A DNA stretch of 55,942 nt from positions 1 to 55,942 of IMG/VR virus record IMGVR_UViG_3300042893_000841; one strand, given 5' to 3'. The notes beneath the pieces are model-generated. The model did no database searches. It saw nothing but the letters and a program-made list of their open reading frames with translations, and had not been told where the DNA came from. The DNA is from a virus. Shown in pieces: positions 18,008 through 25,754 of this stretch. Within the stretch, counting starts at the first letter, position 1. Each line of letters opens with the position of its first letter. The position numbers and the translations under genes are program-made.

Positions 18008-19379
18008 AACCACAAATATTACCTGTTGGTGTGATTTGTAATGAAGGGTTGTACCCAATAGGGATCGTTGACGAACATATTATTAAACTTTGGTATGATT
18101 GTATCATACCGTCAATTGGTGGTTTATCCCCACAAATTGTATATTGGTATTCCTGTGATGTAGCAGCTTGATTCACCAAAAGATATTCCGTTATAATACA
18201 AGGAGATATGGTTGTTGTTGTTGTGGTTGTTGGTGTTGGAGACGGGCAAGGAACACTTAGTAATGTTGTGTTAAAATTTAAGTCAAAACAATCTACGGAT
18301 GGATTGGTATTTAAAACAATAACCCACTCTAATGTGGTACCTATTGGAAGTACGCTGTCTATTTCTAAATAAGCCCCTAAGATATTTGTTGTAGTTTCAG
18401 TTGCATTCCATCGACCATTGATATTATCCCAATAAATGTTATAAATGTACTGCGGTGAAATAGGGAATGGAAAACTCCATGTGTATGATAATTTTCCATT
18501 TATAAATGTGCCAGGATTAACATTTACAGTTCCACATTCAGAATTCATAATTAAACATTCTAAAATTGGATCGGGAGTTGGAGTAATACAATCTAAACAA
18601 GCTCCTTGATTAAACGGACCAATTAATCCTACAATTTGTATGTTGTCAATACCACTTATATTGTCGACTAAACCCTCAAATGTTGCACAAATACCAATAC
18701 CGTTAATGTATGTACTATACACGTATCCTTCACTAATTGTATTTCCTGATGAATCAAGTAAAATTTGTGTGGTGTAATATTCTAAACCAGTAAAACAATC
18801 AACAAACTTTTTAGTGTTACCACACCTCATATATTCGTCAAAAATATTAAAATTAACTATTCCATTAATATCACAAGGTCTTGTAACTTCAGGTGAAGGA
18901 GTTGGTGTTGGGGTATTTGTTGGAGTAGGAGTTGGGGTGTACCCAGTTATCATAACATCAATAAGAAATCCACCACAAGGATTTGATGTGGTTGGTGTTG
19001 GTGTTGGCGTTGGGGTTGGAGTATTTGTTGGTGTTGGTGTTGGAGTTTGGGAAACTAAACAATTAAAAATTGCGTTAAAATCAAAAGAATCACATGCCGA
19101 TGTTGTTGTTGTGGTTGTTGTCGGACATAACCCACTAAAAAAAAACCCTGAATCTAAGTCAGGAAAAGTGGAACCAACACCAGATGGACCAAATTGGTCA
19201 CAAGTACCCCCCAAACTTAAAGATAAACACCAAGAATCTTCAGTTAATGAATAATATATAAAATATCCATTAGTTAAACCTGTAAAATAATTATATCCAT
19301 TATATGTAAGAGATAAATTATATTCACCATCATAAGATTGACTCGTATTAAAAATACAATAGTTTTCGTCAGTGGCCAT
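18006..19379 (-). CDS. Tail fibre with Pro/Thr and Thr-run linkers, minus strand
   Basis: A 457-residue modular protein opposed to all surrounding genes. An N-terminal domain (1-84) is followed by a Thr run, a small domain, Pro/Thr linkers near residues 110-131 and 146-163, a central domain, another Thr run near 382-392, and a C-terminal Cys module of about 60 residues with an ICSSTIPI block. That module resembles the Cys module inside the 14621 fibre. The upstream small gene (19381-19602) ends one base before it. It is a likely alternative host-recognition fibre. Confidence 0.6.
   Translation of the reverse strand: MATDENYCIFNTSQSYDGEYNLSLTYNGYNYFTGLTNGYFIYYSLTEDSWCLSLSLGGTCDQFGPSGVGSTFPDLDSGFFFSGLCPTTTTTTTSACDSFDFNAIFNCLVSQTPTPTPTNTPTPTPTPTPTTSNPCGGFLIDVMITGYTPTPTPTNTPTPTPSPEVTRPCDINGIVNFNIFDEYMRCGNTKKFVDCFTGLEYYTTQILLDSSGNTISEGYVYSTYINGIGICATFEGLVDNISGIDNIQIVGLIGPFNQGACLDCITPTPDPILECLIMNSECGTVNVNPGTFINGKLSYTWSFPFPISPQYIYNIYWDNINGRWNATETTTNILGAYLEIDSVLPIGTTLEWVIVLNTNPSVDCFDLNFNTTLLSVPCPSPTPTTTTTTTISPCIITEYLLVNQAATSQEYQYTICGDKPPIDGMIQSYQSLIICSSTIPIGYNPSLQITPTGNICG
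18893..19050 (+). repeat. GGTGTT-type simple repeats (inverted relative to 15187-15345)
   Basis: Two blocks of imperfect GGTGTT repeats on the plus strand encode the Pro/Thr linkers of the minus-strand fibre. 19025-19043 is the exact reverse complement of 15290-15308 (19 bases). Shorter partial matches occur through both blocks and the Thr-run codons. Confidence 0.85.
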
Positions 19380-19380
19380 A

Positions 19381-19602
19381 TTATATTGTTAAAATCTCAT
19401 TTATTTGACATTCATTATTATCAATAACCCTCAAATTAAATTCTGTTGAGTTTGCATAAATAATTGGAACCTCAAACGTGTAAGGTAAATCTCCGGAATT
19501 TATTGTTGACACATAAACACAAGATGTCATACCTGTATCACACACGTAAACATCAAATGGTGTTGAACCTGAAATATCGTTTATTGTTATATCTATTGGC
19601 AT
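19381..19602 (-). CDS. Small fibre-associated protein, paralogue of the 11509-11724 product
   Basis: A 73-residue protein just upstream of the minus-strand fibre, one base away. It aligns over its whole length with the 71-residue product at 11509-11724 (shared P-F, C-D, C-x-Y, TI and terminal C-x-x-x-EIL positions). Each paralogue accompanies a large fibre gene, so the pair may be duplicated accessory subunits or chaperones. The start ATG lies 6 bases after a TATTTAT element. Confidence 0.6.
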   Translation of the reverse strand: MPIDITINDISGSTPFDVYVCDTGMTSCVYVSTINSGDLPYTFEVPIIYANSTEFNLRVIDNNECQINEILTI

Positions 19603-19608
19603 ACTACA

Positions 19609-19615
19609 ATAAATA
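19609..19615 (-). promoter_or_regulatory. TATTTAT element 6 bases before the minus-strand ATG at 19602
   Basis: On the minus strand the sequence reads TATATTTATTGTAGT directly into ATG. A nearly identical leader (AATATTTATTGTTAT) precedes the plus-strand gene at 50363. Confidence 0.45.
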
Positions 19616-19676
19616 TAGAACTTTATAAAAACTTCTGTAGTTGATAAATTTAAATATTTCTTGTATATTATAAAGG

Positions 19677-20576
19677 ATGGAAGAAAACGAAGCGTTAGTC
19701 GAATTATTAGAGGAAATTTTAGGTGATCATGGACTACACTACGGTAACCGAGGACAAATATCGTTCAACTGCCCAGTTTGTGATGACGATATGAACAAAC
19801 ATAATTTAGAAATAAATTATATAAGTAATGTTTATAAATGTTGGAGTTGTGGTGATGTTGAAGGTACTCATGGACCTTTGGGAAAATTATTTGATAAATT
19901 TGGGAACAAAAAACAAAAAAAACTTTATTATATATTAAAACCAGAAACTGCGCCCATAAAAGAAAAAAAATACAAAAAATTAAAGTTACCGGAAAGTTTT
20001 ACATTATTTAAAGATTCACATAAGATTTATCCAATTAGAAGACAAGCATATAATTACTTACAGAGTCGTGGAATAACAGATGAGATGATTGAAAAATATG
20101 GTATTGGTTTTTGTGATAAAGGAAATCATGTGGGTAGAATTGTCGTACCTTCTTATGATATAAATGGTGAGTTAAATTATTACGTTGCTCGTAGTTGGGA
20201 TTCACATACTAAATTTAAATACAAAAATCCTGAGGCGGAAAAAGACAAAATAATATTTAACGAAAAGTTAATTAATTGGGATAATGATATCTACTTGGTT
20301 GAGGGTGTGTTTGACGGATTTTTCCTGGACAACTCAATACCAATGTTAGGAAAACATATGTCCGAAATGTTATTTGATAAAGTTTATAATAACGCAAAGG
20401 GAAATGTTATAATTGCATTGGACGGGGATGCGTGGAATAACGCAATTAAACTTTACCACGAATTAAATGGTGGTAACTTATATGAAAAAATAAAAATAGT
20501 GAAATTACCTAAAGACCAAGATGTGTGTGATTTGAGAGGTAATATAAATGAATATTTTATAGAAATAAAAGATTAA
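19677..20576 (+). CDS. DnaG-like DNA primase
   Basis: A 299-residue primase. An N-terminal zinc-binding domain has CPVC (Cys 32, 35) and CWSC (Cys 55, 58). A TOPRIM catalytic domain follows with DIYLVEGVFDG (Glu 209) and VIIALDGDAWN (Asp 249, Asp 251). It is shorter than cellular DnaG and lacks an obvious helicase-interacting C-terminal domain, as is common in phages. It would make RNA primers at the fork. Its stop overlaps the start of the exonuclease gene, and it opens the replication block, divergent from the minus-strand fibre cassette. Confidence 0.85.
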   Translation: MEENEALVELLEEILGDHGLHYGNRGQISFNCPVCDDDMNKHNLEINYISNVYKCWSCGDVEGTHGPLGKLFDKFGNKKQKKLYYILKPETAPIKEKKYKKLKLPESFTLFKDSHKIYPIRRQAYNYLQSRGITDEMIEKYGIGFCDKGNHVGRIVVPSYDINGELNYYVARSWDSHTKFKYKNPEAEKDKIIFNEKLINWDNDIYLVEGVFDGFFLDNSIPMLGKHMSEMLFDKVYNNAKGNVIIALDGDAWNNAIKLYHELNGGNLYEKIKIVKLPKDQDVCDLRGNINEYFIEIKD

Positions 20577-21430
20577 TGGATTTAAATAAAATAGCGGAAG
20601 AGATTAGAGATATTATCTCAAAAAAACAAAAAGAATTCCAACTAACATTTGAGGAAGACGCTCATAAGTATACAATGTTGGATACTAGTGGTAAATTAAG
20701 GGACAATTTTCCTTCGGTTTCTAAATTAATGAAATTATTTTATAAGGAATTTGACTCTGAGGGAATATCATATAGAAAGGCAAATGGGGATCCATATGAA
20801 CAACAACGATTGTTGGAGGAATGGGCAAATGCTGGCACATATTCTACAAACATGGGTTCTCGTGTTCACTTCATATTAGAGAAACATACGTTAGAAGAAT
20901 TTGGTATTGGTAAAGAAGTGAGACAACCAATTTATGAATGTGATGCCGAACAGATAGTAAAAGGTGATACTATGGTTGTTGCTGGTAAACAATATATTGA
21001 TTTACTCAAAGAACGTAATTGTATTTTACTTGATACGGAGATGGTTTTAGGTCACCCTGAATTAGGATATACAGGACAACCAGATAAGGTATGGTTAATT
21101 ATTGGTGTCAATGGGGATCTTGGTATTTTGATTACTGATTGGAAGACAAACAAACCTAAAAACTTTGAAAAGAATAAGTTTACAAAACCGATGAAGAAAC
21201 CATTTGAAGATTTACCTGATAACGCTCTTGGTCACTACAACACCCAATTACCATTCTATGGTAAGTTATTATTAAAGATGTTGGAAGGGACAAAATATGA
21301 AAATATAAAACTGATGGGTTGTATTGTTGTGTTATTAACGGAAGAAAGAGAATTTGTTGAACATAGAGTTTCAAAAAAAACTATTAACACAATTCTTGAA
21401 ATGGATATGAAAAAGTATTTGACAAAATAA
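20576..21430 (+). CDS. PD-(D/E)XK exonuclease (RecB/Cas4-like)
   Basis: A 284-residue nuclease. Motifs in order: GSRVHFILE around residues 94-102 (His 98), TEMVLG (Glu 155), TGQPDKVW (Asp 170) and LITDWKTNK (Asp 188, Lys 190). The QPD and DWK pair is the catalytic core of RecB-family exonucleases, which act in recombination or end processing. It starts in the stop codon of the primase, so the two are coupled. The C-terminal third contains the expected helical segment with YNTQLPFYG. Confidence 0.8.
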   Translation: MDLNKIAEEIRDIISKKQKEFQLTFEEDAHKYTMLDTSGKLRDNFPSVSKLMKLFYKEFDSEGISYRKANGDPYEQQRLLEEWANAGTYSTNMGSRVHFILEKHTLEEFGIGKEVRQPIYECDAEQIVKGDTMVVAGKQYIDLLKERNCILLDTEMVLGHPELGYTGQPDKVWLIIGVNGDLGILITDWKTNKPKNFEKNKFTKPMKKPFEDLPDNALGHYNTQLPFYGKLLLKMLEGTKYENIKLMGCIVVLLTEEREFVEHRVSKKTINTILEMDMKKYLTK

Positions 21431-21452
21431 ATAAATTAAACTATATTATAGT

Positions 21453-21563
21453 ATGGAAATGACAATTACACCAATTTGGTACACAATCCAAGCAGTTTGG
21501 TACTCCAACACTACTTGGGACACTGAAAAAATTAAAATAAACATAAATTATATTATAAAATGA
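21453..21563 (+). CDS. Possible 36-residue protein
   Basis: A short frame starting at ATG 21453 and ending in TGA that overlaps the next ATG by four bases (ATGA), a coupling used elsewhere in this genome. The product is aromatic-rich with four Trp. The leader resembles those of neighbours. No family is recognised; it may be coincidental. Confidence 0.4.
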   Translation: MEMTITPIWYTIQAVWYSNTTWDTEKIKININYIIK

Positions 21564-21775
21564 ATGATGATATCATAAGACCTAAGATTGATCTTAGGCA
21601 ACAACCAACTATTATTTGTGAGGAGTGCAAATCAAAATTCTTCAAAGAAGTAACTATGTTGAAGAAAGTCCCTAAATTATTAACAGGAAGTTCGGAAGAT
21701 ACAGTGGTACCATTCCCAACATATATGTGTAATAGTTGTGGATTTGTAAATGAAGAATTCTTAATTTTTGAATAA
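21560..21775 (+). CDS. Small zinc-ribbon-like protein
   Basis: A 71-residue protein with two CxxC knuckles, CEEC near residue 20 and CNSC near residue 58, the spacing of a four-Cys zinc ribbon. Such small phage proteins often bind nucleic acid or RNA polymerase, but no specific family is recognised. It overlaps both neighbours (ATGA before, TAATG after), showing it is part of a coupled cluster of tiny genes. Confidence 0.6.
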   Translation: MNDDIIRPKIDLRQQPTIICEECKSKFFKEVTMLKKVPKLLTGSSEDTVVPFPTYMCNSCGFVNEEFLIFE

Positions 21776-21921
21776 TGGAAATAGGTAAAATGACAATAAA
21801 TCAGGCATACCCACACCTTAGAAGTGTGGCTTTGGCTTACGGATTAAATTTAAATAGAGTTAGAGAATTTAGATTCGCTAGACTTATATTGGTAAACCTA
21901 TATAATAGAGAATTAGTATGA
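21775..21921 (+). CDS. 48-residue basic helical protein
   Basis: A short gene linked to both neighbours by overlaps: TAATG with the zinc-ribbon gene and ATGA with the next. The product contains NLNRVREFRFARLILVNLYN, an amphipathic basic helix. No family is recognised. The double overlap makes it convincing despite its size. Confidence 0.6.
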   Translation: MEIGKMTINQAYPHLRSVALAYGLNLNRVREFRFARLILVNLYNRELV

Positions 21922-22157
21922 CACATAAAGAATTTTACATTTGGTTGGAAGGTTACCTATATGGTAAACTTGAAAATAAACACATTGAGATTACACCTAT
22001 AGTTGAAAAAATGGGTGAAGTAAAGGATGGACCAAAATTTGGAATTGCCGAACCCTACAGAATACCAATACCTATAAATCCATTCCCAATAAAAGATGAC
22101 CCTTATAAACCACCATTTGAAGTATATTGCGGAGATAAAACACAATTAAACGATTAA
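21918..22157 (+). CDS. Hypothetical protein, Pro-rich C-terminus
   Basis: A 79-residue protein with an N-terminal helix (HKEFYIWLEGYLYG) and a Pro/Ile-rich second half. It starts in an ATGA overlap and is followed four bases later by a membrane-anchored protein. Function unknown. Confidence 0.55.
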   Translation: MTHKEFYIWLEGYLYGKLENKHIEITPIVEKMGEVKDGPKFGIAEPYRIPIPINPFPIKDDPYKPPFEVYCGDKTQLND

Positions 22158-22160
22158 ATT

Positions 22161-22403
22161 ATGAAAAACGTATTATACATTATATGTTTATTAGTAGTTA
22201 TTATAACTTCTTATAAAACAAAATCTAATTGTGATGATTATACCCAAAAATTAAATAATGAGATAGACTCTCTTGAAACCCAAATTAAAAGTAAAAAAGA
22301 TTCTATTAATCTATTAAACAATTATATAGTTTTCTTAGAAAATGAAAACCAGTTTTTAGGTAGTGTTCTTGCAGAGAAAGAATTAGAAGACGGTATTGAA
22401 TAA
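22161..22403 (+). CDS. Membrane-anchored coiled-coil small protein
   Basis: An 80-residue protein with one N-terminal hydrophobic segment (residues 4-17) and then a charged heptad-like helix (about 28-70). This signal-anchor plus periplasmic coiled coil resembles Rz-type inner-membrane spanins, but it lies far from the amidase, so that role is only possible. No lipobox is visible. Confidence 0.5.
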   Translation: MKNVLYIICLLVVIITSYKTKSNCDDYTQKLNNEIDSLETQIKSKKDSINLLNNYIVFLENENQFLGSVLAEKELEDGIE

Positions 22404-22437
22404 CAAACAAATAAATTAAACAAACAAATAATTAAAA

Positions 22438-22695
22438 ATGAAAAAAAGAACACTTAATGAGTTAAGACAAGAGAAGGAATTTGGTTATAAGGCACCATTA
22501 ACAAATGTAGAAATTAATGAGATGGAAATAACAAAACAAATTAAACTTGCGTTAGAAAACTCTAACTTAAATGTTGTTATTACACCAATTATGTTTGATC
22601 CAAACGAATTTATACCAGTACTGGGTGTGTTAGTAAAAAACGAAGATTCGAGTTATACTAAAAAATATACAATAACGGTTAAACCAAACAATTAA
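22438..22695 (+). CDS. Hypothetical protein
   Basis: An 85-residue soluble protein with a basic N-terminal helix and a beta-rich C-terminal half. It is preceded by an A-rich leader (repeated AAATAAATTAAAC-like segments) and followed after three bases by the DUF1566-like gene. No family is recognised. Confidence 0.5.
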   Translation: MKKRTLNELRQEKEFGYKAPLTNVEINEMEITKQIKLALENSNLNVVITPIMFDPNEFIPVLGVLVKNEDSSYTKKYTITVKPNN

Positions 22696-22698
22696 ATA

Positions 22699-23073
22699 AT
22701 GAAATCAAGTATAATATTAAACATCCTTTTGTTTTTTATTACATTCACATCTGTATCTCAGATAATAGGAACAACATATAAGCTTGATAGTATAGAAATT
22801 GCACAATATGATTTACCAACAGAGGTAACATGGTATAACGCTAAAAGGGAGTGTAAAGAATTAGGTAAAGGTTGGAGATTACCAACTAAAGACGAATTAG
22901 ACAAAATGTATAACAATAAGGATTTTATAGGTAATTTTGTTAACACTAATTATTGGAGTTCTACAGAGTATAATTCTAATTATGTTTGGATGCAAGTGTT
23001 TACACACAAACTTATAGCAATAACCTTAAAAGAAGGACACATTAATGCTAGAGCAGTTAAAACAATTAAATAA
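22699..23073 (+). CDS. Secreted DUF1566/Lcl-like protein
   Basis: A 124-residue protein with a signal peptide (basic start, hydrophobic residues 5-20, Ser-rich cleavage region) and the DUF1566/Lcl C-terminal pattern: GWRLPTKDEL, YWSSTEY, then A-R-A-V near the end. In this family the domain is extracellular and often substrate- or surface-binding. In a phage it might act in the host periplasm or surface, for example in exclusion; this is inference. Confidence 0.65.
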   Translation: MKSSIILNILLFFITFTSVSQIIGTTYKLDSIEIAQYDLPTEVTWYNAKRECKELGKGWRLPTKDELDKMYNNKDFIGNFVNTNYWSSTEYNSNYVWMQVFTHKLIAITLKEGHINARAVKTIK

Positions 23074-23087
23074 TTAAAATAATAAAA

Positions 23088-23708
23088 ATGAGAGATTTAA
23101 AAAAAATATTCACTGAAATATACGAAAGTAATTCTTGGACTAGTTCCGAAAGTAGGTCAGGACTTGGTTCTGAATTGCTTAGCACTGAAACAATACGAAA
23201 AGAACTACCAGAAGTATTTAAAAAATTTAACATTAAAAGTGTTTTGGATATACCATGTGGGGATTTTAATTGGATGAGTAATGTTGACTTAAAAGAGGTT
23301 CATTATATTGGTGCTGACATAGTGGAAAATATGATTGAGGACAACAAAAATAATTTTAAAGATTATGAATTTAAAGTTTTAGATATAACCGAAGATGACC
23401 TACCCAAAGTAGATTTAGTTTTTGCTAGAGACATTTTAGGTCATTTTGATTATGAAAATATTGAAAAAACAATAAAAAACATAATTCGTAGTGGTAGTAA
23501 ATATTTGTTAACAACTTCTTTTACAAAATGGGAATATAATATAGACATAAAAAATGGAGATTGGAGACCAATAAATTTAATGTTAAAACCATTCTTATTT
23601 AAACCAATTTATTTAATTAATGAAAATTGTTTTGAAGGAGATTTTCAATATAATGACAAGTGTCTTATATTATTTGACTTAAATAAACTTTATTGTGGAT
23701 TAAAATGA
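23088..23708 (+). CDS. Class I SAM-dependent methyltransferase
   Basis: A 206-residue methyltransferase. The glycine-rich SAM loop is VLDIPCGDFNW (about residues 52-62), followed by YIGADI (motif II, acidic ribose-binding residue) and DLVFARDILGHF (motif IV region). The target cannot be read from sequence: no DPPY or SPPY motif is present, so DNA amino-methylation is unlikely and a small-molecule, protein or sugar target is more likely. Its stop overlaps the SbcD start (ATGA). Confidence 0.7.
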   Translation: MRDLKKIFTEIYESNSWTSSESRSGLGSELLSTETIRKELPEVFKKFNIKSVLDIPCGDFNWMSNVDLKEVHYIGADIVENMIEDNKNNFKDYEFKVLDITEDDLPKVDLVFARDILGHFDYENIEKTIKNIIRSGSKYLLTTSFTKWEYNIDIKNGDWRPINLMLKPFLFKPIYLINENCFEGDFQYNDKCLILFDLNKLYCGLK

Positions 23709-24484
23709 TTAAAACCCTAATACACTTTTCTGATTTACATATCAGATTATATAAGGATCACGATTTATACCGTTCAATATTAGAAACGGCAATTGAACAA
23801 TGGAAAGAATTGTCTCCTGACCGTATTATATTTACTGGAGATTTAGTTCATTCTAAAAATCAAATGACACCTGAACTTATTGAGTTTGTTGCTTGGATTT
23901 TAACTGAATGTTCATCAATCGCTAAAACAATTATTATACCAGGTAATCACGACTTTTTGGTAAACAACACCGAAAGATTGGATGCACTTACACCTATCAT
24001 TAACTCTTTGAATAATGATAATATTGTATACTACAGAGATAGAGGTGTGTATGAGGATGATAACATTAGTTGGTGTGTTTATTCACAATACCAAGGAAAC
24101 ATTCCTCCGGATTTAAATGTTGCAACTGGAATAAAAGTTGGGTTATTTCATGGACCAATTCAGGGGATGAAAACAGATCTTGGGTTTGACTTTGGGGAAG
24201 AGGCTTATGACACCGAAAAGTTTAATGGACTTGATGTTGTGTTGTGTGGGGATATCCATAAAAGACAAGAATTTAAATTTAAGACGGGTAAAGGATATAT
24301 GATAGGATCACCAATACAACAAAATATGGGAGAAAGCATATCCAAACACGGATATGGGATTTATGATGTTGAAAACAAGGAATATAAATATAAAGATTTA
24401 TTTAATCCAAAACCATTTTTAAAATTTAACATTAAATCATTTGAAGATATTGAAAATGGAACCGAATTACTCAAAAATCTTTAA
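23705..24484 (+). CDS. SbcD/Mre11-like recombination nuclease (gp47-type)
   Basis: A 259-residue calcineurin-fold nuclease. Metal-binding motifs in order: HFSDLHI (Asp 10, His 12), FTGDLVH (Asp 46), PGNHD (Asn 81, His 82), LFHGPI and CGDIHKR. It is the partner of the SbcC-like ATPase at 25755; together they would process DNA ends like T4 gp46/gp47. I chose ATG 23705 because it forms an ATGA overlap with the preceding stop; upstream TTG 23693 is unlikely. It overlaps the next gene by 29 bases. Confidence 0.85.
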   Translation: MIKTLIHFSDLHIRLYKDHDLYRSILETAIEQWKELSPDRIIFTGDLVHSKNQMTPELIEFVAWILTECSSIAKTIIIPGNHDFLVNNTERLDALTPIINSLNNDNIVYYRDRGVYEDDNISWCVYSQYQGNIPPDLNVATGIKVGLFHGPIQGMKTDLGFDFGEEAYDTEKFNGLDVVLCGDIHKRQEFKFKTGKGYMIGSPIQQNMGESISKHGYGIYDVENKEYKYKDLFNPKPFLKFNIKSFEDIENGTELLKNL

Positions 24485-25091
24485 TAAAGAAACTCTAAGC
24501 AGTGTCGAGAGTTTTTGTAAACTCAATAATATTGATGATGTTGATAGTTTTATTAAAAACGTTTTTCAAGAAGGGTTTAACATAAAGAAGTATGGTCTTT
24601 TGGGAAATACGGTTAATAAAGGTGAAAAAGACTTAAAAACGGGTATTGTTGGTGAAAAACAGGTAGAAATTGAGGTAATCCGTGAAATACGGGTGGAAGT
24701 ACCTGTTGAGGTTATTAAAGAGGTTGAGAAAATTGTCACAAAAATAGAATACATTAGTGACAAAACAAGTGAAAGCGAACTGTTGTTAAAAATACAACAG
24801 TTGGAAGAAGAATTTTCCACTAAAACGACAGAAATGGAAAATATTTTCCAAAATAAAATGTCTAAAAAGGATGAAGAATTAGACGAACTTAGACGTAATT
24901 TAGACATTCCTGTAACAAATAATAAGATAAATATGTTACAGGAAACACTTCAGAAGTTAAGAAAAGAAATGTCAAACAAAGACGAAAAAATAAAAGAGTT
25001 AGAAAAAATAAACAATAACCTCCAGAATACAACACAAAATAATGTAGGTGCGATATTCCTAAGGGGTTCAAATTTAAACAATAGATTATGA
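24456..25091 (+). CDS. Coiled-coil protein between gp47- and gp46-like genes
   Basis: A 211-residue Glu/Lys-rich protein. Residues 1-45 form a small helical domain. A repetitive VEVPVEVIKEVEKIV segment follows near 70-90, then a long coiled coil to about residue 185. Start chosen at ATG 24456 (reads M-E-P-N-Y); a TTG 15 bases earlier is less likely. Function unknown; its place between the two recombination nuclease genes suggests a role with that complex. Confidence 0.55.
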   Translation: MEPNYSKIFNKETLSSVESFCKLNNIDDVDSFIKNVFQEGFNIKKYGLLGNTVNKGEKDLKTGIVGEKQVEIEVIREIRVEVPVEVIKEVEKIVTKIEYISDKTSESELLLKIQQLEEEFSTKTTEMENIFQNKMSKKDEELDELRRNLDIPVTNNKINMLQETLQKLRKEMSNKDEKIKELEKINNNLQNTTQNNVGAIFLRGSNLNNRL

Positions 25092-25438
25092 TACAATTAT
25101 TAATTTTTATGGTCGTTGCATATGGTATGACAACGATTTTAGTTTATGGGTCCATATTTAACGGATTAAGAAATAAAATCCATAATTGGGGTAACAATAA
25201 AAACGCTCCTTTTAGTAAGGTGGGTAAGTTTATTTCAGAACTTATTTCCTGTATTTTATGTACTGGGACATGGGTTGGATTTATTTTATCCTTATTAATG
25301 TTTTCTCCAATATCACATTTCATTGGACTTAATGAATATTATTCCGTATTTTTTGACGGAATGTTATCTGCCGGTTCTGTATGGGCAATAAACGCAATTA
25401 TAGAATGGTTTGAAGAAAATAGACCAAGTAATAAATAA
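25088..25438 (+). CDS. Integral membrane protein, DUF1360-like
   Basis: A 116-residue protein with hydrophobic segments near residues 3-20, 47-70 and 85-103. The CILCTGTWVGF block followed by a helix containing LSAGSVWAIN is reminiscent of the DUF1360 membrane family of phages and plasmids. Its start overlaps the preceding stop by four bases (ATGA). Function unknown. Confidence 0.55.
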   Translation: MIQLLIFMVVAYGMTTILVYGSIFNGLRNKIHNWGNNKNAPFSKVGKFISELISCILCTGTWVGFILSLLMFSPISHFIGLNEYYSVFFDGMLSAGSVWAINAIIEWFEENRPSNK

Positions 25439-25454
25439 AATAAAATAAATAAAA

Positions 25455-25748
25455 ATGGGAAAGAAAGATAAAGAACACAGATCAAAAGTGGCAAAAAGAA
25501 ACGTAAAATCTAATCAAGAAAAATACGCAATGCAAAATGCATTAAATAAAATTATGAAGAGAATGGCCGAAGAGAAGGAAGCAGAAACCCTATCAGTTAG
25601 TGTTGGGGAAAAGGAAGTACCATTCCAAGTAGAATCACTTCCTGTAGGAAACTCTATCGTTAACTTCAAAGAAGAAAACGCACAACTACTAACCGTTGAA
25701 AAAGATATGGAAAGTACTGATGTTGATACAACAAAAGAAGAAAACTAA
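25455..25748 (+). CDS. Hypothetical charged protein
   Basis: A 97-residue soluble protein: a very basic N-terminal third, then an acidic C-terminus. No domain is recognised. It sits directly before the SbcC-like gene and is probably co-transcribed. Confidence 0.5.
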   Translation: MGKKDKEHRSKVAKRNVKSNQEKYAMQNALNKIMKRMAEEKEAETLSVSVGEKEVPFQVESLPVGNSIVNFKEENAQLLTVEKDMESTDVDTTKEEN

Positions 25749-25754
25749 AAAAGA

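Noticed and set aside
18814-19254. Open plus-strand frame rich in Gly-Val repeats
   Set aside because: It is the antisense of the Thr/Pro linker codons of the minus-strand fibre, a shadow of low-complexity sequence.
14621-19602. Diversity-generating retroelement
   Set aside because: No reverse transcriptase and no template/variable repeat pair with A-specific differences were found.
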